Below, piece by piece: positions 1 through 7,072 of a stretch of DNA of 13,143 bases (positions are counted from its first letter, which is position 1; each line of letters begins with the position of its first letter). The notes beneath the pieces were generated by a model. That model was not told where the DNA came from. It did no database searches and saw nothing but the letters and a program-made list of their open reading frames with translations. The position numbers were made by a program, and so were the translations under genes. The stretch lies in assembly GCA_964610205.1 (NCBI GenBank), contig CAZSVI010000108.1, positions 1 through 13,143 on the forward strand, given 5' to 3'. The DNA comes from CAZSVI01 sp964610205. Its GTDB lineage: Bacteria; Bacillota; Clostridia; DSM-8532.

Positions 1-13
1 CTGAACATCGGAA

Positions 14-43
14 CTTCGGTGGGGGACTCTACCCCCACCGAAG
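14..43. repeat. Perfect 12-bp hairpin with 6-base loop
   Basis: CTTCGGTGGGGG (14-25) pairs perfectly with CCCCCACCGAAG (32-43) around the loop ACTCTA. No T-run follows on either strand, so it is not an ordinary intrinsic terminator unless one is lost at the window edge. A second hairpin follows it, so the pair may be the end of a dispersed repeat or of a transposable element. That origin is inference. Confidence 0.6.
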
Positions 44-54
44 CGGGAACAAGG

Positions 55-80
55 AACCCCCACTTATAGAAGCGGGGTCT
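55..80. repeat. Second hairpin next to the first
   Basis: ACCCC and GGGGT form the outer stem and CTT/AAG an inner stem around a short ATAG loop, with a small internal bulge. It lies a few bases after the 12-bp hairpin and has similar GC-rich arms, so the two may be one repeat unit. No coding sequence was found here. Confidence 0.4.
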
Positions 81-99
81 TAGAAATTTGATAAGTTCT

Positions 100-191
100 G
101 GTTTAACCGGAAAAGTGCAGAACACAGAAGAACCGTCCCCTTGTGTTCCACTTGTGTTCCTTGTGTTCTAAAGTTTTAGGCGGGTTAAACC
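100..191. repeat. Nested imperfect palindrome with REP-like core and GTGTTC repeats
   Basis: The outer arms GGTTTAACC (100-108) and GGTTAAACC (183-191) are exact reverse complements. Inside them AAAA pairs with TTTT, and GAACACA (120-126) pairs with TGTGTTC (162-168). The core holds AGAACCGTCCC (129-139), and TTGTGTTC occurs three times (141-148, 152-159, 161-168). GGGACGGTTCT-type repeats are widely dispersed in Firmicute genomes; that is recalled, not searched. The element sits directly upstream of zapA. Confidence 0.55.
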
Positions 192-260
192 GATAGAATA
201 ATTAGAAAAATACAGAGAATTTAATTTTTGATACGAAAGAAAAGCAGGGAGCTGATGGTA

Positions 261-698
261 GTGGCCGGCAGGAATAAGGTTTTTGTACGTATAGCGGGAA
301 ATGAATATACCCTTTGCGGCGGTGAATCCGCCGAATACATGCAAAGGGTGGCTTTGTATGCAGACAGAAAAATGGTTGAAATTATGCGGTCCAATCATAC
401 CCTCAGTACGTCTATGGCCTCTGTTTTAACAGCTGTCAATATTACCGACGAGATGTTCAAATCGTTAGAGATGAGTGAATCACTTCATAAAGAACTGGAA
501 CAGGCAAAGAAAGCCACCCAGGAACTGAAGCAGGAAAAAGCGGCATTATCCCAGCAACTGCAGAAAAGCAATGAGGAGAACAGGCATCTTGTCCTGGAAC
601 TGACAAAGCGGGAAGCCGAACTTACTGAAGTAAGGAACGCATTGGCAAAGGCAACGGGTGAGAATCCGTCGAAACCCCGCCTGCATAATATCAAGTAA
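261..698 (+). CDS. zapA: Cell division protein ZapA
   Basis: ZapA is a cytoplasmic protein that binds FtsZ and promotes bundling of its filaments at the division site. The N-terminal part (NKVFVRIAGNEYTL, then GxESAEYMQRVA) matches the ZapA globular domain, with its short beta-strands and the helix carrying the YADRKM stretch. The C-terminal half, from about residue 70, is a Gln/Glu/Lys-rich coiled coil, and at about 145 residues the protein is longer than minimal ZapA (about 90). Start choice: GTG at 261 lies 9 bases after GGGAG (247-251). The in-frame ATG at 255 has only 3 bases of spacing, and the TTG at 228 has no ribosome site. The start is therefore uncertain by a few codons. It is followed after 30 bases by a membrane protein and then by the U32 peptidase gene, an order seen in clostridia. 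Confidence 0.85.
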   Translation: MAGRNKVFVRIAGNEYTLCGGESAEYMQRVALYADRKMVEIMRSNHTLSTSMASVLTAVNITDEMFKSLEMSESLHKELEQAKKATQELKQEKAALSQQLQKSNEENRHLVLELTKREAELTEVRNALAKATGENPSKPRLHNIK

Positions 699-728
699 AA
701 GTAAAAATAATAACTGGAGGAATTAATT

Positions 729-1262
729 ATGGGAGATCTTGTTGTAACCTGGGGAGATCTGATTAAGATTGTCCTTATTCTTATAAGTGCGGGTATTTTA
801 TTTTACCTGTTGCTGGCGGTTGCAAACCTGGTGGGAATTTTAAAAAACATCAATAAAATGCTGGCGTCAAACCGTGCAAATATAGACAGTACGTTGGATA
901 AACTTCCTGTAATAACTGAAAATATCGCAAAGGTAAGTGACATTGTAAAGGACGAGATGGAGTCTATACAAAAGGTTATAGGAAATGTAGGAAAAATCTC
1001 CGATTCTGCCAGGGATGCTGTTGAAGTAATAAAGAAAGACATTATTGTTAAGGCAAAAAATATTCTCGATATTATAGAATGGATACGCAATCTGTTTCAG
1101 GATAAAGGCGGGAAGAAGAAAGAGAAAGAGATTGTTTATAAATATAAATACAAACCTGCCGCTGAAACTGTTGAAGAGATAGTTATAGATCAGGAATCCG
1201 GCGATGATATAGGAGAAGAAAAGCCGGACGGTGAAAAAGAAGCGGAAAAAGGAAACGCATAA
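729..1262 (+). CDS. One-TM helical membrane protein (DUF948-like)
   Basis: The protein has 177 residues. A hydrophobic segment at about residues 10-37 is followed by a long amphipathic helical region (about 40-120) rich in Ile, Asn and Asp heptads, with repeated stretches such as ENIAKVSDIVKDEM. A Lys-rich linker (KGGKKKEKE) and an acidic tail end the protein. This layout resembles DUF948-type general-stress membrane proteins, but no defining motif was found, so the family is an inference. The ATG has a good site (GGAGG, 8-base spacing). Its position between zapA and the U32 gene suggests co-transcription. Function unknown; a role at the cell envelope is possible. Confidence 0.7.
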   Translation: MGDLVVTWGDLIKIVLILISAGILFYLLLAVANLVGILKNINKMLASNRANIDSTLDKLPVITENIAKVSDIVKDEMESIQKVIGNVGKISDSARDAVEVIKKDIIVKAKNILDIIEWIRNLFQDKGGKKKEKEIVYKYKYKPAAETVEEIVIDQESGDDIGEEKPDGEKEAEKGNA

Positions 1263-1307
1263 TCCTTAGAAATTTAATAAACAAAAATAATAACAGGGAG
1301 CTGGAAT

Positions 1308-3776
1308 ATGTTTCATAAACCGGTAGAGTTGCTGGCACCCGCTGGAAGCATGGATGCATACAAGGCTGCATCAGCGGCCGGGGCAGACGCTGTTTATCTG
1401 GGAGCAAAGGGCTTTAATGCGAGACAGCACGCTCAGAATTTTGAACTTGGAGAACTGAAAGAAGTAATAGAGGATGCACGGGTCCGAGGTATAAAACTAT
1501 ATTTTGTTTTGAATACACTCGTAGGGGAAAGCGAAATTCAAAAAGCCGTTGAGTTCGCTTCTTTTGTTTATTCGGAAGGAATTGACGGGATTATTGTTCA
1601 GGATCTGGGACTTGCACGTATTATAAGGCAAATGGCATCGGATTTGCCCATCCATGCCAGCACCCAAATGACCATCCATAATACCGATGGTGTGAAGGCC
1701 GTACAGGAAATGGGAATAAAGCGCGTAGTACTGTCCAGGGAGCTTGATCTGGATGAAATAAAACTGATAACTGGTAATACGGGGATAGAGGCTGAAGTTT
1801 TTATTCACGGTGCGTTATGTATTTCACGGTCGGGCCAATGTTTATTAAGCAGTTTTATTGGGGGAAGGAGCGGAAACAGGGGGCGTTGTGCCCAGCCCTG
1901 CCGCTTGCCCTGGAAGATGGAAGGGGTAAATACCGCAGGAAACTATTTGCTCAGCTCTAAGGATCTGATGGCTTTGGAATTGCTTCCGGAATTGCTTGAA
2001 GCGGGTGTTTCGGCTTTGAAAATAGAGGGTCGCATGAAGTCTCCCGAATATGTTGCGGGTGTTGTTTCAATATACAGGAAATACCTTGATCTTGCTATAA
2101 GAAACCCGGATTCGTTTTCTGTGGAAAGCGAAGACATTCGTACTCTTCTTCAGATATTCAACAGAGGCGGATTCAGTACCGGCTATCTTAAACAACAGAG
2201 TTTTAAAAACCTTTTAAGCACGGAGCATCCGAAAAATTGGGGAGTAAAGGCAGGAACGGTTTTGCCGCATGAGCAGGAGGAGCCTCCTGCAAACAGGTTT
2301 GGGGGAGATGGCAGGCTTATAAGGATGAGATTTAACGAAAAAGTCCGGATGGGTGACGGTTTGGAAATATGGGATTCCCAAAATAATTATCCTTCCGCGA
2401 TTATAAGTGTCATGATGAAGGACGGCAGACATGTAAAAACCGCAGAACCCCATGATATTCTTCTTGTGGGGAATTTTAAAACCGATGCCGCAGCCGACAG
2501 TCCGGTTTATAAAACCTATGAAAAGGAATTAATGGAATCCTTGTACGGGTATACTCGGAAGAATGTGCAGTCGGTTCCGATAACAGGTACATTCCGCCTA
2601 TTTGCGGGAGAAAAGCCCGTTCTTGTTGTTTCCGATACGGACGAAAACACGGCGTGCGAGAAAGGGGAAAATGAATCACAAAAAGCGCTGGTTAAGCCGT
2701 TGCTGCCCGAGCGCATCCGCGAGCAGCTGGAAAAAACAAAGGATACGCCGTATTTTTTTGAATCCATTTCGGTTCGCACCGACTCTATGTCTTATATTCC
2801 GATATCCAATATAAACATAATGCGGAGAAATGCTCTTCTGGAACTTAGTAAAAAACGGTTAAACTCCGTGAAAAGGACTAAGCCGACAATAAGTCCGATA
2901 AAAAGAGAACATTTCCCGGGAAATGAAGTTAATTTGTCGGAACAAAGGGGAATAAGCCTGTACTTTTACACAGTCCCCAAAGATTTTGTATGGGAGGATC
3001 TTATTGCCGACAGAGTATACCTTCCTGTTACAGCTCTTGATCATACGGATATGTTAAAAAAGCGGGAGATAAAGAGGTATGTATGGACTCCGGCGGTTTT
3101 GCATGATCGCCAGCTGGATCTGTTTATAAAAAAAATCGAGCCGTTTGTAAATAGGCTGGAAGGTGTTCTGGTTGGAAATATAGGAATTTTGTACCGGGTT
3201 CGTAAAGAATTTCCCGAGTTGATAACAGCCCTGGATTTTACAATGAATGTTTTTAACTCATGGGCAATTGATGAACTGAGAGCATATAAACCGTCCAGTG
3301 TTATGCTTTCTCTAGAACTGGACATGGAAGCTGTTATGGGGGTAAAATCCTTTGGTATACCCCTTGAGGCATATGTATATGGAGAGATTCCGGTTATGAC
3401 TCTGGAGTATTGCCCGGGAAGCAACCGGCCGGGTTGTATTGGAAAATGTGAATCCTGCGGCCTTAGACAGGGTTTTATACAGGATCGCACGGGAAGAAGG
3501 TTTTCATATGTAACTGATCCCATGTGGAAAAGGACAACTCTTTTTAACAGCAGCAGGCTGATGCTGGAGGATGTCAGTCCCTTTGCCGGGACCGATGTCA
3601 GGATGCTCCGCATTGGAATTATGAATGAAAGCCCGGAAGAAATAAATTCCCTGTGCAGGTTTTATTATAATCATTGGAACAGTGGGGATAAACGAGAGTT
3701 CCCGGATGCTGATAATTTAAATACCTTAAAAGCAGGACAATTGACAAGAGGGCATTACTACCGGAGTGTGGAATAG
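1308..3776 (+). CDS. U32 family peptidase-like protein with DUF3656 (RlhA-type)
   Basis: The 822-residue protein begins with the U32 N-terminal barrel (ELLAPAGSMDAYKAA, residues 7-21). Residues 163-181 fit the U32 signature exactly (E-x-F-x2-G-[SA]-x-C-x4-G-x-C-x-x-S). Cys171, Cys178, Cys194 and Cys198 form a four-Cys set, and Cys702, Cys710, Cys714 and Cys717 form a second near the C terminus. U32 proteins were named as collagenases. Members such as E. coli RlhA (YdcP, also with DUF3656) and TrhP are instead linked to hydroxylation of 23S rRNA or tRNA bases with iron or Fe-S dependence. By size and domain content this looks like an RlhA-type enzyme, though the substrate is inferred. The ATG follows AGGGAG by 7 bases. 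It appears to be the last gene of the zapA cluster. No clear terminator was seen after it. Confidence 0.85.
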   Translation: MFHKPVELLAPAGSMDAYKAASAAGADAVYLGAKGFNARQHAQNFELGELKEVIEDARVRGIKLYFVLNTLVGESEIQKAVEFASFVYSEGIDGIIVQDLGLARIIRQMASDLPIHASTQMTIHNTDGVKAVQEMGIKRVVLSRELDLDEIKLITGNTGIEAEVFIHGALCISRSGQCLLSSFIGGRSGNRGRCAQPCRLPWKMEGVNTAGNYLLSSKDLMALELLPELLEAGVSALKIEGRMKSPEYVAGVVSIYRKYLDLAIRNPDSFSVESEDIRTLLQIFNRGGFSTGYLKQQSFKNLLSTEHPKNWGVKAGTVLPHEQEEPPANRFGGDGRLIRMRFNEKVRMGDGLEIWDSQNNYPSAIISVMMKDGRHVKTAEPHDILLVGNFKTDAAADSPVYKTYEKELMESLYGYTRKNVQSVPITGTFRLFAGEKPVLVVSDTDENTACEKGENESQKALVKPLLPERIREQLEKTKDTPYFFESISVRTDSMSYIPISNINIMRRNALLELSKKRLNSVKRTKPTISPIKREHFPGNEVNLSEQRGISLYFYTVPKDFVWEDLIADRVYLPVTALDHTDMLKKREIKRYVWTPAVLHDRQLDLFIKKIEPFVNRLEGVLVGNIGILYRVRKEFPELITALDFTMNVFNSWAIDELRAYKPSSVMLSLELDMEAVMGVKSFGIPLEAYVYGEIPVMTLEYCPGSNRPGCIGKCESCGLRQGFIQDRTGRRFSYVTDPMWKRTTLFNSSRLMLEDVSPFAGTDVRMLRIGIMNESPEEINSLCRFYYNHWNSGDKREFPDADNLNTLKAGQLTRGHYYRSVE

Positions 3777-3786
3777 GGGAATCAGA

Positions 3787-3797
3787 GGGACGGTTCT
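3787..3797. repeat. GGGACGGTTCT repeat core
   Basis: This 11-mer is the exact reverse complement of AGAACCGTCCC at 129-139, so two copies flank the zapA-U32 gene cluster in opposite orientation. It lies 10 bases after the U32 stop codon and just before the assembly gap. The flanks of the two copies differ, so this copy may be a truncated unit. Confidence 0.5.
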
Positions 3798-3828
3798 TAT
3801 GCTTCCATAGAAACTACCGGAGATTAAG

Positions 3829-3928
3829 NNNNNNNNNNNNNNNNNNNNNNNNNNNNNNNNNNNNNNNNNNNNNNNNNNNNNNNNNNNNNNNNNNNNNNNN
3901 NNNNNNNNNNNNNNNNNNNNNNNNNNNN
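3829..3928. other. Assembly gap (100 N)
   Basis: Exactly 100 unresolved bases, the conventional length for a scaffold gap of unknown size. The true distance and content between the U32 gene and dut are therefore unknown, and a gene could be missing here. Confidence 0.99.
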
Positions 3929-3990
3929 GTTAGAGGTTAGAGGTTAGAGGTTAGAGGTTAGAGGTTAGAGGTTAGAGGTTAGAGGTTAGA
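3929..3990 (+). repeat. Tandem heptamer repeat (GTTAGAG)n
   Basis: Eight complete GTTAGAG units plus a six-base partial unit (GTTAGA), without mismatches. The tract begins directly at the assembly gap, so the real array is probably longer and caused the break. It ends about 57 bases before the dUTPase start codon. Confidence 0.95.
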
Positions 3991-4047
3991 TGGGATTATG
4001 TAACCTATTATATGTTTCCTGCGTGACCCTAGGGAGGAGATTCTTAT

Positions 4048-4551
4048 ATGAGAGAGATAGAAGTAGCTATAGAAATATGCAGAGAGGGTGCGACAACTCC
4101 CAGGTATGCAAATCTATGGGATGCCGGTATGGATGTTTGTGCGGCTGAAAATGTTGTAATTGGCCCGGGAGAAACGGTGATTATTCCCACAGGATTGAAA
4201 TTTGCCATTCCTGAGGGCTATGAAATCCAGGTTAGGCCACGAAGTGGAATTACCTTAAAAACACCCCTTCGCATATCCAATTCACCGGGGACGATAGACA
4301 GCGGATATAGGGATGAGATGGGTATTATAGTAACCAATACCTCGGAATCGTGTTTATGCTTTGGGGAAGAAATCCGCACATTAAGATCTCAGGGAAATAT
4401 GAAAGGCACATATCATATTTTCAAAGGTGACAGGATTGCACAGCTTGTTCTTCAGGAGGTGCCAAGAATTAAATTTAAGATTGTTGAAACGGTAGAAGGC
4501 ATTGGAGAAAACCGGGGAGGCGGTTTCGGACACACCGGGGTTAAGGAATAG
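4048..4551 (+). CDS. dut: Deoxyuridine 5'-triphosphate nucleotidohydrolase (dUTPase)
   Basis: dUTPase hydrolyses dUTP to dUMP and pyrophosphate in the cytoplasm, keeping uracil out of DNA and supplying dUMP for dTMP synthesis. All five trimeric-dUTPase motifs are present in order: AGMDV (26-30), RPRSGI (63-68), GTIDSGYRDE (81-90, with the uracil-pocket Tyr and the catalytic Asp), KGDRIAQLV (126-134) and the C-terminal RGGGFGHTG (156-164). The last motif has His where Ser is usual (GFGSTG). The 167-residue length is slightly above the family norm because of extra residues between motifs 3 and 4. The ATG follows GGGAGGAG with 8-base spacing. It lies 88 bases before the peptidase gene on the same strand. 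Confidence 0.95.
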   Translation: MREIEVAIEICREGATTPRYANLWDAGMDVCAAENVVIGPGETVIIPTGLKFAIPEGYEIQVRPRSGITLKTPLRISNSPGTIDSGYRDEMGIIVTNTSESCLCFGEEIRTLRSQGNMKGTYHIFKGDRIAQLVLQEVPRIKFKIVETVEGIGENRGGGFGHTGVKE

Positions 4552-4607
4552 CCAGGATATGCATGCCTTCATGGATTCAATAAAACATGCATACATACAT
4601 ATTATAG

Positions 4608-4613
4608 TATAAT
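4608..4613 (+). promoter_or_regulatory. Possible -10 box upstream of the M20 peptidase gene
   Basis: A consensus TATAAT lies in the 88-base dut-peptidase gap, 26 bases before the ATG. No convincing -35 hexamer is seen at 16-18 bases. An inverted repeat ATGCATG / CATGCAT (4559-4565 and 4586-4592) lies just upstream. The peptidase gene may thus have its own promoter, but this rests on one hexamer. Confidence 0.35.
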
Positions 4614-4639
4614 ATACCGATTTATGGGAGGTATTTTTC

Positions 4640-5761
4640 ATGCCGAATGCTAATCGCCTTGTTAAAACCTTTTGCGATTTGGTGAACATAGACAGTATAG
4701 CAGGTTATGAGCGTCAAATGGCTGATTTTATTAAACTGAAACTGTCGGATATGGGTCTTGAATCAAATGAAGATAATAACAGAGTGAAAATAAGTGGAAA
4801 TGCCGGGAATGTGACGGTAAAAATATCCGGTTCATTGGCTGTGGAACCGCTTTTGTTTATGGCTCATATGGACACTGTCGAGCCGGGCCGGGGGAAAAAG
4901 CCCGCAATAAATGGAGATATTATTAAAAGTGATGGTACAACTGTTCTGGGTGGAGACGATCTTGCCGGGGTGGCTTGTATTCTTGAAGCTATTGCAATAT
5001 TAAAGGAGAGGAAAATTCCGCATGGAGATATTTATGCTGTATTTACCATAGCCGAAGAAGTCGGCCTGATTGGTGCAAAAGCACTGGATATCTCAAAAAT
5101 CCCAGCAAAATTCGCTTTTATTATGGATGACGAGGGGCCTATTGGCACGGTAGCTGTTGAAGCTCCTTATCATAACCGTTTACGTTTTATAGTTAAGGGA
5201 AAGGCGGCACACGCAGGGCTTAATCCGGAAGATGGGATAAATGCGATTCAAATAGCTTCCGAAGCAATAGCCAATCTGCCGTTTATGGGAAGAATTGACA
5301 GGCACAGTACCTGCAATATCGGAATGATAAGCGGGGGCAGAGCCAGTAATGTTGTACCTGATGAGGTTAATATTGAAGGTGAGATCAGGAGCATACGGGA
5401 AGAAAAGCTGGAAGAGTATTCAAAACGTTGGATATCAGTATTTAGAGATACTGTGAATAAAAAAGGCGGAATGGTGGATATAGAAAAAGAGAGAATGTAT
5501 GACGGGTATTCGCTTTCTGAAAGCCACCCGATTCTTATGCTGCTTAAAAAAGCCGCCGAAAGGATGAATATACCTTTACAAACCCATACAACCGGAGGAG
5601 GCAGTGATACAAACATTATAAACACAAAAGGGATTTCCGCGGTCGATGTCAGCGTAGGAATGACCAATGTGCATAGTCTTGATGAACAAATAGCCATTTC
5701 CGATATGGAAAAAGCATGCTCCCTTATAATAGAAATTATTAAGGCGCAAGCAGAGAATTGA
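4640..5761 (+). CDS. M20 family metallopeptidase, peptidase T-like
   Basis: A cytoplasmic di-zinc aminopeptidase-like enzyme of 373 residues, probably acting on small peptides. The metal and catalytic residues of clan MH are visible: His76 and Asp78 (FMAHMDT), the bridging Asp106 (GGDDLAG), the catalytic Glu139 with ligand Glu140 (AEEVGLIGA), Asp163 or Asp164 (IMDDEGP) and His345 (NVHSLDE). The dimerisation insert (AHAGLNPEDG at 190-199, SGGRASNVVPDEV) is also present. It is shorter than E. coli PepT (about 408) and closer to the PepT2-like group found in Firmicutes. The substrate is not determined by sequence. The ATG follows GGGAGG by 8 bases. It converges on the prs gene, with 86 bases between the two stop codons. 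Confidence 0.9.
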   Translation: MPNANRLVKTFCDLVNIDSIAGYERQMADFIKLKLSDMGLESNEDNNRVKISGNAGNVTVKISGSLAVEPLLFMAHMDTVEPGRGKKPAINGDIIKSDGTTVLGGDDLAGVACILEAIAILKERKIPHGDIYAVFTIAEEVGLIGAKALDISKIPAKFAFIMDDEGPIGTVAVEAPYHNRLRFIVKGKAAHAGLNPEDGINAIQIASEAIANLPFMGRIDRHSTCNIGMISGGRASNVVPDEVNIEGEIRSIREEKLEEYSKRWISVFRDTVNKKGGMVDIEKERMYDGYSLSESHPILMLLKKAAERMNIPLQTHTTGGGSDTNIINTKGISAVDVSVGMTNVHSLDEQIAISDMEKACSLIIEIIKAQAEN

Positions 5762-5847
5762 TCAAATGCCTTGGGGGATTTGCACACAAAAAGCATAAAG
5801 CCGACACCTGAAAGCCTGCCGTATGACATGCAATTGGTACAGGCAGA

Positions 5848-6825
5848 TTATGCTTCGTCAATACATTTGCTTATATCGTCAAACAAATGGCTGAGACTAT
5901 CCTTTGAATGGATAATTCGTACTGCTTCGGCAAAAAATTCGGCTACCGAAACAACTGTTATCTTTGGATGGGCAAAAGCTTTAGGATTTTCAACCGTATC
6001 GGTAATGATCAATTCCTCAATAAAGCTTTCCTCCAAAGCTTTAAGTCCATTATCTCCTAGAAGCGCATGAGATACACATGCAATAATTCTTTCAGCCCCA
6101 TTCTCACGCAATGCCCGTGCGGTATCAATCAATGTCCCGCAGGATATAGTAAAGTCGTCTACAATGACAGCGTTCTTTTCCTTAACATTCCCTATTATAT
6201 CAAGGATTTTTGCTTTTTCATCGTGAGATGTGCGTATTTTATCTCCAATGGCAACGGAAGAATGCAACAGGTTGGCGTAACCCCGTGCGATCTTAGCAAA
6301 CCCGGCATCAGGAGACACAACAACTAAATTCTCAATATTTTTTGATTTTATATATTTACATAAAATAGACATACCATACAGGTGATCTACCGGCTTTTTA
6401 AAAAAACCCTGGATCTGCGGACTATGAAGATCCATTGTAATAATTCGATCCACACCGGTAACTTCAAGACAATCGGCGCAAACCCGTGCCCTTATGGAAA
6501 CTCTGGGCTCATCCTTTTTATCGCCTTTGGCGTAACTGAAATAAGGGATAATTGCGGTTATTGAACCGGCGCTTGACCGTTTGAAGGCGTCAATCCAGAA
6601 CAGCAATTCCATAAAACCGTCATTCGGGTTTAACCCAATGGTTTGAACAATATAAACATCCTTGTCCCTAACTTTTTCAAGGATTTTTACAAAAGTATTC
6701 CCTTCCGAAAAAGTGATAACCTGAGCCTGTCCGGGCTCTGTTTTCAGATATGAACACATTTTTTCAGCAAAATTTAAACTTGCGGTTCCCGCAAATATTT
6801 TTATGCCGATTTCCTCTGTAGACAT
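5848..6825 (-). CDS. prs: Ribose-phosphate pyrophosphokinase (PRPP synthetase), divergent
   Basis: This family transfers pyrophosphate from ATP to ribose 5-phosphate, making PRPP for nucleotide, His and Trp synthesis. Visible features of the 325-residue protein are NDGFMELLFWIDAFKRSSA (68-86), IPYFSYAKGDKK (93-104), the metal/ATP signature DLHSPQIQGFF (132-142) and the ribose-5-phosphate loop VDDFTISCGT (222-231). It departs from typical Prs: the usual YARQDRK is YAKGDKK, DLHAGQ is DLHSPQ, and the catalytic flexible loop DKRR is DKIR (195-198). The DKIR loop still keeps the outer Lys and Arg. It may be a second, specialised paralogue. Start chosen at ATG 6825 because AAAGGGG (6833-6839) precedes it by 7 bases; a longer reading to 6858 has no such site. 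Confidence 0.85.
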   Translation of the reverse strand: MSTEEIGIKIFAGTASLNFAEKMCSYLKTEPGQAQVITFSEGNTFVKILEKVRDKDVYIVQTIGLNPNDGFMELLFWIDAFKRSSAGSITAIIPYFSYAKGDKKDEPRVSIRARVCADCLEVTGVDRIITMDLHSPQIQGFFKKPVDHLYGMSILCKYIKSKNIENLVVVSPDAGFAKIARGYANLLHSSVAIGDKIRTSHDEKAKILDIIGNVKEKNAVIVDDFTISCGTLIDTARALRENGAERIIACVSHALLGDNGLKALEESFIEELIITDTVENPKAFAHPKITVVSVAEFFAEAVRIIHSKDSLSHLFDDISKCIDEA

Positions 6826-6883
6826 TGTACAGCCCCTTTCTGTTAAAAAAACACTCAAGGAGTTCTATTTACCTTACAAATGA

Positions 6884-6912
6884 ATAATACACGATTTTAC
6901 AGACAACTTCAA
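6884..6912 (-). promoter_or_regulatory. Promoter of prs (minus strand)
   Basis: On the minus strand TTGAAG (6907-6912) and TATTAT (6884-6889) are separated by exactly 17 bases, a good sigma-A-type promoter. It lies about 60 bases upstream of the prs ATG, implying an untranslated leader of about 50 bases and separate transcription from the TPR gene upstream. Confidence 0.6.
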
Positions 6913-6980
6913 TGCTAAAATATAGAAAACCGACAAAAAAAGTTACAACATAAGTTGAACAAAACAATTGGTAGAGACTA

Positions 6981-7049
6981 TCATATTGAGTGTTAGCGAA
7001 GGATCTTTCTCATCCCTGGGGTAAAGATTCTCGCTTCGCATAGAATGAC
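6981..7049. repeat. Dispersed palindromic repeat (CATTCTGAG...GCGAAG type)
   Basis: The left arm (TCATATTGAGTGTTAGCGAA, then GGATCTTT) and the right arm (reverse complement TCATTCTATGCGAAGCGAGA, then ATCTTT) form a long imperfect inverted repeat around a short centre. Both arms resemble the TCATTCTGAGCG-AGCGAAGAATCT palindrome dispersed in many bacterial genomes (recalled, not searched). It lies between the TPR and prs genes, with no coding sequence and no visible transposase. Confidence 0.65.
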
Positions 7050-7072
7050 AAAAAAACTTAATTTACCTTGTC

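Noticed and set aside
3929..3990. CRISPR array
   Set aside because: The repeat unit is 7 bases in pure tandem with no spacers.
5762..5847. Bidirectional terminator between the peptidase and prs genes
   Set aside because: GCCTG / CAGGC (5 bp) and CAAAT / ATTTG can pair, but the stems are weak and no proper T-run follows on either strand.
6921..6945. Spo0A-type box (TTTGTCGG on the minus strand) upstream of prs
   Set aside because: Only the first part of the TTTGTCRAA consensus matches; the last two bases differ, so it is not supported.
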